Shown: in pieces, positions 48,301-60,300 of the stretch | How positions within the stretch are numbered: the stretch's first letter is position 1 | Layout of the letters: every line of letters starts with the position of its first letter | DNA from: Plumapathes pennacea | Lineage: Eukaryota > Cnidaria > Anthozoa > Antipatharia > Myriopathidae | Assembly: GCA_964036295.1 (NCBI GenBank) | Contig: OZ038463.1 | Coordinates: forward strand, 496,001-560,000 | Length of the DNA stretch: 64,000 bases | Direction of reading: 5' to 3' | Notes under the pieces: generated by a model | The model's database searches: none | Seen by the model: the letters and a program-made list of their open reading frames with translations, nothing else | What the model was told of the DNA's origin: nothing | Made by a program: the position numbers and the translations under genes

Positions 48301-51300
48301 GTGTCGCAACGCCATGTCGATCGCCCTAGTCTGCCCTCCTTCGATATGCAAAATAGCGGCGTTGCAACCGAACGTGTGTTTCACCCGCATCCACTAAAAG
48401 CGCCAGCGACGCAAGCTAACAGGCGACGCCTCACTTTGACGACCAGTTGATTTGAACTAACGGAAATACGTCACGATAAAACCTCCCATAGTAAGTAAAT
48501 TGAGCGAGTGCTGGCTTGAGTCGCGCGGCGACGGGGAGAAAAAAAAAATGCTGTACACATGTTTTTCTTCCCACCCTCACGCGGCTTTGGCACAACGATT
48601 GTTGCTCGCACTGCGCGCTTGCACCGCAAAAGTCCATGTATTAATCCTACAGGAATTCATGAGTCTAATTTGCCCCTTCTATTTTTGTAGCAATCTGCAG
48701 ACATTGTAGGCAGCATGTTTCACAACTCTGGAATGAGATGGAAATGGAAAAGCAGCTGACGTGCGCTACTGATGGAGAGAGTAAATCATTAACTGATCAA
48801 CCCGTGAAAAGCCTAAGTACTCTCTCAGCAACCATGTTTGAACTGGTCCGACCAGATCAAAACGAATCCAAGAAGATCGAGACCTTAGAAAAGGTTTGAA
48901 ATATTTCCTGGCATTGTTAAGCCGTGACGGCTTTGAAATGTAAAGCTTGTACACAATTGTTTTTTCTTGCTAAATCAAGTTATATCCGCGATCCCTTCCA
49001 TCAGCAAAAGTGGGTTTTGTGCAACTTTTTTTATCTCAGATTTCCAAAAAACTTTTCTTCTTTAAATTTCTGTGATAATGTCAACTGGTGCACTGTTTTC
49101 TAACGTGTTCGTTTTGTTTCTTTTCCTTTCACCAGGAAAGTGATAGCAGTGGTAGCACCTCAGATGGCATTGCTGCAAAGCTCCAAGACCTGACCTTAGC
49201 TAGTGACAAAATGAGCCACATCACGAGTTCAGAAACAGCTAGCACGGCCTCTTCACTTGAAATAACGGACGAGACTGACGAGCAGAAGTCAAAGTTGAAC
49301 GACTTTTTGGTGTCCTGTAAAGTAAAGCCACTAGGAAACAAGAGTTGGCTAGAATGGTCAATTGCCAGTGCATCCACAAGAAGACGCTATCTCGACCATG
49401 CAGCTGATGCTGTTGCCGCATTACTGAAAGTCCTCTCTGATGAGAACGCTAGTCAACTTTGGAAGGCTCTGCAAACATCAAAGGTGGTAAACGAAAAACT
49501 CAGCATTGACTCACCTTTACTGCAATCAGAGAAAGCATACCTTGAAGCTCTTGCGGAGTCATACAAGATCGCTAGCAGTTGGGACACCCGGAGACAGATT
49601 TTATCCATAATCGCAGGAGTGGCAAGCTACAAGGCTGCTTGCGAATTTATCCCTGGCCTCACTTCTTATCGATACACGGTTGCTAGCCTTCACCGCTGTT
49701 ACATCGTATTAGTTGGCCAGCGGCCTACGTATGGTTGTATGCGCACGCATGCCATGTGCGTTCTCTTGTATTTCAACCGCCATTACAGTTTGTATATTAA
49801 AGTTATGTTGTTGAGCTAAAGCCTCATCGTGAGACATAACAAATTGGCGACGAGGATTCTTCAAGTAAAAAGAACGAACCACCGCTACGATGCCTATCGG
49901 AAAGATTGAAGCTTTTGACGAAGCGAACGACGACTGGAATACATACGCAGAACGAGTCGAGCAATATTTCATCGCAAATGGAATCAAGGACGAGAAGAAA
50001 GTCCCGACAATCCTGAGCCTAATGGGCAGTAAGACGTATGGCCTTTTGCGAAATCTGTGTGCACCAGCTAAACCTGCGAGCAAAACCTTCGCGGAGATTG
50101 TGGAAATTCTGCAAAACCATTTGTCACCGAAACCGTTGGTGATAGCAGAGCGATTCCGATTTCACAAGCGAAATCAACTCGAAGGTGAGAGTATCAGTGC
50201 ATACCTAGCTGAACTGAAGAAATTTTCAGAACACTGCGAGTTCGGAACGAACTTAAATGACTCGCTGAGAGATCGACTTGTTTGCGGATTGAGCAATGAA
50301 CTCATCCAGAAACGACTGCTGTCCGAAGCAGATTTATCCCTTGCCAAAGCCATTGAAATTGCACTTGCTATGGAAGTTGCAGCGAGAGATACCCTAGAGA
50401 TGAGGGGGAAGAAAGAGCTAGAGGTACACAAATTGGATAAAAACAAGGCGGAGGGCTCAAAAGATAATTGCATGAAATGCAAGCCTAACTGTTACCGGTG
50501 TGGTGGTGACTCCCACCATTCGTCCGAGTGCCGCTTCAAAAATGAGAAGTGCCGAAACTGTGGAAAGATGGGACACATTCAACGGGTTTGCCATTCTGGT
50601 AAAGGTCAACAGCAGATGAGGCGACCATGGAAACCAAACCAGAAGGTACACGCCTGCGAGATGGAGGAAGATCTAAAGGAACTTTACCCCTGGGTCGGAG
50701 CCTTGGAAATCAACGAGATTAATAAACACAATAGTGACATCATCTGGGTGACACTGAAGGTAAATGGCCAGAACCTAAGAATGGAATTGGATACCGGGTC
50801 AGCTGTATCCATACTCCCATTGCACATGTACAAGGAAAAGTTTACAAGTAAACCCCTAATGGAGACGGAAATCCTCTTGAAGACGTATTCAGGGGAAAAG
50901 ATAACACCAGAAGGCTCATTAAATGCCCACGTCGAGTACAGAAACCAGATCAAGGACCTGACATTGTATGTGGTACAGACACAGGGACCACCCTTGTTGG
51001 GAAGAGACTGGTTAAAGCAAATACAGCTTGACTGGAAACTCATCAAGTCCATAACGAAGAAACCATCAACACAAAGTACAAAGAAGAAACTTGAGGAACT
51101 CTTAGACAAGTACAGTGAAGTCTTTGAGGAGGAAATTGGCACACTCAAGTCGACAAAGGCAAAACTTTCCTTAAAGGAAGGCAGTCAGCCAAAATTTCAC
51201 AAAGCACGCCCAGTTCCTTATGCCTTGAGACCAAAGGTTGATGTGGAACTAAAACGCCTAGAAAGAGAGGGCATACTACACAAAGTCAAATGCAGCGACT

Positions 51301-54300
51301 GGGCGACCCCCATTGTACCAGTGGTAAAACCAAATGGAGAAGTTAGAATCTGTGGTGATTTCAAAGTCACAGTGAACCCTCAACTGGAAACTGAACAGTA
51401 CCCACTGCCACGCATTGATGACATATTTGCAAAGTTGGCGGGCGGCCAGAAATTCACCAAGATTGACCTCAGACAGGCCTACCACCAAATGGAAGTTGAG
51501 GAAGAGTCCCAAGAATACCTGACGATTAATACACATCAAGGCCTGTATCGGTATAACCGCCTGGTGTTTGGAATCACCTCTGCCCCAGCTATCTGGCAAC
51601 GCTCCATGGATCAGGTCCTAGAGGGGGCTGAGAGAACAAGCTGCATTCTAGATGACATGATCACCACAGGCGAAGACGATGAGGAACACTTGAAAAACCT
51701 GGAGGAAGTGTTAAAGAGGCTGAAGGAACATGGCCTGAGAGCAAGGCTAGAAAAGTGCCAATTCTTCCAGGAGAAGATTTCCTACTGTGGACATGAAGTG
51801 GACAGACATGGCCTACACAAGACCCAAGACAAGATTGATGCTGTAGTGAATGCTCCACAACCAGAGAACACCCAGCAAGTACGTTCATTTCTGGGCCTCA
51901 TCAACTACTACCACAAGTTCCTACCAAACCTGGCCACTGTCCTAAACCCTTTAAATCGGCTATTGGAGCATGGACACAAATGGCAGTGGACCAAAGAGTG
52001 TGACGCAGCATTCACCAAAGTGAAACAACTCATCACATCAGACATGGTCCTCACACACTACGACCCAAAGCTTCCCCTGAGGCTAGCTTGTGATGCCTCA
52101 CCTGTCGGAGTTGGAGCAGTCCTATCACACATCATGGATGATGGAACGGAACGGCCAATAGCATATGCATCACGCACCCTAAGCAAGACAGAGAGGAAGT
52201 ATGCGCAAATTGATAAGGAAGCAGTAGCCTTGGTCTGGGGAGTGAAGAAATTCCATCTGTACCTGTTTGGCCGTCAGTTCACCCTAATCACAGACCACGA
52301 GCCCCTTACCTCAATTTTCAACCCACAGAAAGGCATACCAGCAATGACAGCAGCCCGACTGCAACGATATGCCCTATTCCTCGCTGGTTTTGAGTACAAC
52401 ATTGTCTACAAGAACACAACCCAACATGGAAATGCTGATGGACTGTCACGCTTGCCCCTACAACGTGATAGTGACCAAGAGATAGTAGACCCAGCCGAGA
52501 TCTTCCAAGTATCACAGATACAAATGCTACCAGTCAATATTGACATGATCCGCCGAGAAACACACAGAGACCCAACTCTGGCCCAAGCACTGGAGCATAC
52601 AAGACGAGGGTGGACACCCATCTACGACAAAGAGCTGGAGCCATTCTACAGACGGAAGGATGAACTTACCATACAAGATGGCTGTCTGATGTGGGGCCTG
52701 CGAGTGGTAGTACCTCCCAAGCTACAAACCCGAGTGTTAGACGAACTCCACGAGGGCCATCTTGGAATAGTAAAGATGAAAGCATTGGCAAGAAGCTACA
52801 TATGGTGGCCGACGATGGACAAAGCGATTGAGCAGCTGACCAAAAGTTGCTCAGGCTGTCAACTCATCCAGAACAACCCCAGTGTAGCCCCACTTCACCC
52901 ATGGGAGTGGCCAGCACGCCCATGGCAACGCATACACATTGATTTTGCTGGTCCCTTCCTAGGAACAATGTTCCTGATTACAGTAGATGCCCACTCAAAA
53001 TGGCCGGAAGTTGTACCGATGACCACTACAAGTTCCATCAGAACCATTGAGACACTGAGAACAATGTTTGCAAAGAACGGAATACCTGAACAACTCGTCA
53101 GCGACAATGGCCCTCAGTTCAGAGCAGAAGAATTCACTGCATTCATGAAGAGCAATGGTATCAAACATATCAAGTCTGCTCCTTACCACCCGGCAACAAA
53201 TGGGTTAGCTGAACGTTTCGTTCAAACATTCAAACAAGGCCTACGTGCATCAAACAGTGATAAGAAGTCCCTCCCAAACAAGCTAGCAAACTTTCTGTTG
53301 GCATACCGGACAGCACCACACTCCACAACAGGCGAGTCACCAGCCATGCTGTTCATGGGCAGAAACCTTCGCACAAGGTTGGACCTACTAAAGCCAGATA
53401 TCAGGAGGAGGGTAAATGACAGACAAAATAATCAAGTGGTGAACAACCACACACGCAAGCTACATGTGGGACAAAGCGTCATTGCACGGAACTACCGAGG
53501 GGACAGCAAATGGACACCAGGAGTCATCACAGCCCAAACTGGACCCCTGTCCTATGAAGTTAAAGTTGCACCAAACACTGTTTGGCGACGACACATTGAC
53601 CAACTGAAGGAGTCATTGCTGACACCAAAACTGGACAAGGAACCTCCAAGACTCGAACCCTACCTGATGGTGAACACACCAGGACCAACAGCGGGGAACA
53701 TTGAAGACACCATGTCACGGGAACCAGAGACCAGTGCCCATGCAGAAACCCCAACCACTGAGAGTGACATTAGCGACACCACGGACAAGCATGCTATACT
53801 ACAACCGGATATCGGCAGTGGAGTCACTAGTGGAGACACCCAGGCGCAACCCGCAACACCATCAGTGGAGGCACCCAGGCGCAACCCAGTGCGACAGCGG
53901 AAGCCGCCTGAAAGACTGAACTTGTAAAATTTAGGGAAATTTAGGGGGGAGGAGTGTTACATCGTATTAGTTGGCCAGCGGCCTACGTATGGTTGTATGC
54001 GCACGCATGCCATGTGCGTTCTCTTGTATTTCAACCGCCATTACAGTTTGTATATTAAAGTTATGTTGTTGAGCTAAAGCCTCATCGTGAGACATAACAA
54101 CCGCCTCCAGTACGGCCGTGGAGCACCTGTCCCGGTAGAACACAGTACCCGCCTCCGCATCGAAAGAGAGCAATTAGACCATTTCCTTGGGTTCATAACC
54201 AGTCCCCACCTGGTTCAAGACCTACCCTTTGGAGAGAAAGTCCTTGTCTTGTCCACAGGTGATAACGTAACAGTACCAAACGTGATAAGGACAATGATTC

Positions 54301-57300
54301 CACAGCGAATTGTACAACAGTACACGAGTTTCTGCCAGGAAACCAATTTCAAACCGTTCAACGAGAGAACAATGCTACGAATTCTGTCTGCATGTACGGC
54401 CTCCGTCCGAAAGTCCCTGCAAGGCCTGGACTATTTTGCGGCAGATGGTTCCAAGGCATTTGAAGACCTCGCTGAGGTGGTGAAAAATATTTCTGCAATG
54501 GAGCCTGGGCGAGAGTGGGAGAAGAGCGTTCAAGACTCTTTAAAGGCGGGAAAAATGTACCTGAAGGGAGATTACAAGGTAAATCTCTTCCTAAACTATT
54601 TTGTACGTGTATACGTTTCATTACAATGAAAGTGTGCTTACACATGCGCGTAGCTTGGGATGGATTTGTGTGGAAACAGCAGCTGCACAGTCAAAGCAAA
54701 CCAATGAACTTACTTTCCACGACGTTTGCTGTTTAAATTTTCATTCCGAGTTATATAAAGCCTATTAAAAAAAAGACTTAGAAATCGATCAAAGATCTGT
54801 GTACAAGACGCACGTTACCAATCTGCTTTCTATCATCTTGTTTACTGTTCTTATTTGCTGTTTCTGTTGCCGCTTAGGTCCATATCAGTGAAAAATCGTG
54901 CGTCCCCGATCACTGTAGTATATACGCCCTGAGTGACCCCGGAGACAGGTCCATGAGGCAGAAATGCGACCACGCCCATTCCGATCGCTGCGGTCAGTGC
55001 GAGGCCTTAGACGAGCTCCTGGAATCCATTCATAAAGCCATTCAGGAAGCTACGTTCTCTTCGACAGATGATCGCGATGAGGTACTATACCTTTATCAAC
55101 ATGCCAGGAAAGCGATACATCTATGGAAGTGCCATCAAATACGCACCGTAAGGCAGGACCAGGCACGACTGGATGTTTTAGACTATCTCGACGAGAAAAC
55201 CTGTCTCATAACAAATGATTGGGCGATGAAGTTTCTGCCTCAACGCTACAGGGAGACCCAGAGCGACTGGTTTGGTAAGCGCGGGATATCGTGGCACATA
55301 AGTGTGGTTGTACGACGAGTCAGCAGGCAGCTCCAAACTCAGACGTTTGTACACATCCTACAGTCGAGCAATCAGGGAAGTTCTACCGTTGTTCTCTTCC
55401 TGGAACATGTGCTACGGACACTAAAGGCAGAGCATCCCGAGATCCAGCATGCATATTTCCGACAAGATAATGCCGGGTGCTACCACAGTGCCACGACAAT
55501 CCTCGCCGTACCTGCTATTCAGTCGTCATCTGGAGTGTCTGTCCTTGCAGTGGACTTTTCAGACCCCCAGGGAGGCAAAGGTCCAGCCGACCGTATGTCA
55601 GCCACTTGCAAGAATCACATCAGAAGGTACATTAACGAGGGAAACGATGTAACGACCGCGCAACAGATGAAAGATGCGATCCTTTCGCATGGTGGAGTCG
55701 AAGGCGTCAGAGTTGCAGTGGTGGAGGCTGCTATTCGCGAAACACCAGAGCAAAGAAAGATTCCCGGAATTAACAAGCTCAATAACTTTGCTTTTCAAGA
55801 CGAGAATATCTTTGCCAGACGAGCTTATGCCATCGGTGAAGGAAGCCAAATCACCACAACAGGAAGACGTGAAGGTAAGTCAAGGCTGCTTTTAAAAACC
55901 CTTGAAGTTACATAAATAAGTTATGTGATAGTAGTTATTTCTGACATACCTGTTGTATCCGCAAGACTGTGGATTTGTGGATTCTGATCAACTGGGCCGA
56001 CCATTTTCATTGCATGCAATCGTGAGGTATATATGTGTGTACGTAGGGAAAATTCAAGATACGTTTGAGAAATTAACATAGCCGGAAAGAGGCAAATATT
56101 TTTGGTTCTTTAAGTTGTCATGAAACAAGGGTGAAACATACCATAAAATAATATGGCGGATATCCAGTTTTAATATGCCTCTGATGGTTTTCAAAAAAAT
56201 TCCAATTAAGCTAGCTTTGGGCAGAAATACGTAACAAAAGCTAACAAAACCGATGCTATGTTTTAGAGTCGAACCTGTGTTGGCTGACGGAGACCTTTTC
56301 TGACGGCGATTTCAAGTCTCTAATCGGTAAGCTTACAAAGCCCAGTGTAGTGAAACCTGAAGAAAGCGCCACTGAAGAAACTGCACACGATACAGCACCA
56401 AAGACAACCTACAGCTGCCCACAGGACGGTTGCACTCGTGTCTTCCAGCGCCATGCGGCATTAGAAAATCATTTATCGTATGAGAGATGTACAAAATCCG
56501 TGGAAAGAGCAACCCTGCTCGACCGCGCCAAAGAAGAATATGCTGCAAGACTTTTTGAGGGCGTTGGCAAGATTCCGGTGTTGATCACAGAAAAAGTGAC
56601 GACTTCTGTTACAAACGAACGGCTAAAAGAAGGCTGGGCCTTAAAGCAAACAAAGAAGCCGTATCGCTTCAGTGAGAAACAGAAATCGTATCTGGTCACA
56701 AAATTTAACATCGGACAGGATACAGGACGCAAAATGGATTCCGAGGTAGTCGCAAGAGAAATGCGCCGAGAAAAAGATCCAAATGGAAAGCGTTTATTTG
56801 CAGTGTGTGAATTCCTAACCCCGCTCCAAGTTTCATCCTTATTTTCAAGGCTGGCTGCAAAGATCCGACGGCAACCAGTGGGCCAAGCAGTCGAAGAAGA
56901 AGATATTTTAGCTGCTAACGATGAGAAAAATTTTGCCATTGGCTAGAGAGTTTGTTTTGGCCACACTGCAGGTGGTTCATCCCATTGTCTGTGCCCAGCA
57001 AAATTTGTGCAAAATGGTCAAGGCAGACTCTCTTTCAAAGCAGAAACTGGGGCAGTTGCAATTGTTTTGCAGTGAACTTGGACTAGCTGTTCCTTTTCCA
57101 CCAGTACGGAAGAAGGCCCCATATGTGACTCTGCTACAAGAGTTAGTACGCACTGAATGTACATGCATGGATTAATTCTTGCAAGTCGCTGCATGGTCCC
57201 TTGAGTCTGCTCCCGGCACTTTGCATGGGGCGGACCTTTTCATGCTGAGGGTAGTAGAGGTAAAAGGTTTCCGACCAATTCTCAATTCTCCAATTCATCC

Positions 57301-60300
57301 GTGCCTACTACGTGGGTTTATATTAATTACGGCATGTTGTTGACACCGCTCACGAGGTATCTGAAACCCGAGTTTCGCAAAACCTTACACAAGTTGATTT
57401 ACACGCTAGACATATAAACAGTAGCCAGTGACCTACAGTAAATGACAAGCTTCAAGATGATGAAGAAATTTCGGTTGGATAGCGTAGGTGGAAAACTGAC
57501 GCTCCAGTTGACCTTTTAACTTTTGCGGTTTGCGATCAGTTATCACCAAGGTACTCTAGAATTCATTTTTATAGGGATACAGCGCAATACAAAGCTCATT
57601 AGAACATTGGATTTTGTATTCGAATAAAAACTCTATGTTACTTTAGCAAAAATAAAACACAATCAACAATAAATTGAAATTTGTCTACAATGTGCTTGCG
57701 TGACCGGTTGCAATTTCTGAAACCAATACATGAAAAGTTCCTTATGCGTTTACTTCTCTCAACAGCTGGCATTTAAATTGCCCAAGCTGAATTTTTTATA
57801 TGTAACAGTACGATAACAGGGCTTATCGCTAGTACAAATTTTATTCTAAATTTCGATGTACCAGGACAATATTTTCGGCTGCAAAGTTTCCTTAATGTCA
57901 CGTGTTTACCAAAGTGCTAAAAATAGGAATGTTTGGCTTTTCAAAACGATGTGTAAAAACTCATTTTCTTGTAATATTTTTACACATGTGTTTTGTGAAG
58001 TAGATGCCCTACTCGACTGCAAAATATGGCTTTAATATCTTCAGCCGTCTTTTTTTCTGAGCGATTTGAAAATGTACCAATTTTCGGCAAAATTTAACGG
58101 GCGAACACGGCATTTCCTGTTTTACAGGATTTCTCAAAAACGAAAGCTATTTGGAAAGTTTAATTGTAAATTTCGTAGATAGTTCACCAAAGGGTTTCTC
58201 GTGACCAAATATGAAGAATCCGAAATTTCGGTTTTGACGGCCAGTTCTCGATATTTACAGTCACCTGCTCTTAATGATCTTAATATTAAGCACCATTAAA
58301 ATATATTATATTTTATCTGTGCATATTGAGACATGATACTCAAGAAGTGTGTCAACCCTTTCACTCCCAAGAGTGATCAACTTTGATTTTCTCCTTCAGT
58401 CTCACCAGAAATATACCATATAGTATAAGGAGAACTTGGCTCCTGATACCTTGCTCAGATGATAGCTGGTTGGAATCAATTCTCACTACATTACTCACAT
58501 ACATTTTCCTTTTAAAAGGTTGGGAGAATCTGCATTTTGAACTTGGGAGTGAAAGGGTTAATAGGATTGTTAATGATTTGGTAGAATGATAATTGATAAT
58601 TTGTAGTCTGCAGGTACTTCACTTACAGTAGACCTACAGCTGCACTCGGCTTAATTGAATGGGTGAGTGGAAGAAGACCTTACTGTATGTGACTTTTTTG
58701 GTCATTTTGATTTAAAACACTAGAAAAGAAATATTATTATAAACAAAGTTGAAAAGAACTGATTTTTTTTTCAAGGGACTGCTCTGAGATTACCAGTGAA
58801 TAAGAGAGAGACAGAGATAAAGAGCGATCCTTTTGAGATCTTCTGCTCAGCCATTCAAGTTTATACCCTGTAAAATCCAGTATTTTTAATAACTCACGGC
58901 TGAACTTTATATACTTGATGACCACAATGACTCAGAACACAACCAACGTTCAACTCTACTCACAACACTGACACTAGAACTATGCCAGAACTACGCTAGC
59001 TATACCTTCGTCAGCTTAAAAGTAATAATAATCAATGATGCCATTTTTTATAGAAAGATCATGTAGTGATTTCAGTGAAAGATGTTCTAAGCAGATACAG
59101 CCCACCAGCTCCAGTGAACTGCTGTAAGGTACCAGTGAGAGCTTTTTTATCCTAGAAATCCATTTAAAGATGAATCTTGAGCCACAAGGCTCAGATGTTA
59201 ACCAGGAGCAAGTGAACATCTTTTGAGATCAAGATGGTCACACTAAACTATCCATGGTAATATCTATGGTGCAGCGATGGTGCATAAATGTGTTCCCATT
59301 TGTTTTGACAATAACACATACAACTAGTGGGACCCCCCTAAAATATGGGGATTGGATTTCTTTTTTCCTAATTTTTTTCTGTCTTTCTTTTTTCCGTTTT
59401 GAATTCATTTCAAGCATCTCATACACAGTTTATGGTGTCAAAGTACAAAGTTCTCTCTAGTGCATGTACCACTCATCCGTACTTGACTTGATGAACCACA
59501 CATCGATCAACATCAAAATCTCCCTGTTTTTTGAACATGCCCAGCATCATCCAGTCAAGTCACCTGACAGCTCAGGAAATTCTCTCTCTAAACTCAAGCA
59601 GAATTCTCACATTCAGTGTAAGTCTCATATTCGGCTTGGTTGAAAGGCAACAGTCAAGAGGATTTCTGGTTTGCTTGAGCTGGCAATTCAGTTTGAATTG
59701 ATGAAAGGAATGAGGAGGCCTGTGACAAATTATGTCTAAAGGTCCTGATACATGAGGTAACATGTTCCCTCGACATGTCCCCGCAACAGTACACCTTGTT
59801 TGACATGTACATTTATGTTTCTGTGCAACATGTTGTTGCAACATGTCCTTGTGACGTGTTGCGCCAAATTCAAGTCAGTTTGAATTCATGTGACATGTTG
59901 CAGGGACAAACTATCACACATACAGTACACTCACTTGCCTTGTTTGGCATGCTTGTGTGACAGATATGTAAATAAACCAATCACAGCCTTCCCTGCAATG
60001 TCGCATCATGTGACATTTCTTATGCCGTGTAGCAGAGAAATGTTGCAACAACAGTCGCATCGTGTGACATGTACTTTTTTGTCACAGGGATGTGTTGCGG
60101 GGACATGTTGCCTTGTGTAACAGGACCTTAATAACAAGTACGCAAGCATTTTTTTTGTTGCATCAGAAATTCAAACCATGCATTATCTTATTACCTGCTT
60201 AATTTGTCCATATTAAACTAATTAAATATGACTTCTTATGACCCATGTATAATAATCATAGAGCCACCAGGGGAAACCTTCAAGAGACTCAGAAACTGTT

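Larger units (their letters stand above)
49697..54099 (+). mobile_element. young Ty3-type LTR retrotransposon
   Basis: The 4403-bp element has two 145-bp LTRs, a primer-binding region, a single intact gag-pol frame and a polypurine tract. It is flanked by the 5-bp target duplication ACCGC (49692-49696 and 54100-54104). Domain order protease, reverse transcriptase, RNase H, integrase is that of Ty3/Gypsy (Metaviridae). It interrupts the fourth transposase exon exactly between codons, so removing the element with one target copy would leave that frame open. Confidence 0.97.
46434..58270 (+). mobile_element. TTAA-flanked DNA transposon with long inverted repeats
   Basis: The element runs from 5'-GAGCAGGTGACTGTAAATAT on the left to its exact mirror on the right, 11,837 bp including a 4.4-kb nested retrotransposon; its own length is about 7.4 kb. 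TTAA flanks it at 46430-46433 and 58271-58274. Inverted repeats are about 0.85-0.89 kb. TTAA target duplications are known for piggyBac and Kolobok transposons; the GAG terminus is unlike piggyBac (CCY) and closer to Kolobok-like ends. Class assignment is therefore tentative. It carries one multi-exon transposase gene in the same direction as the host Schlafen-like gene and sits wholly in that gene's second intron. Confidence 0.88.
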
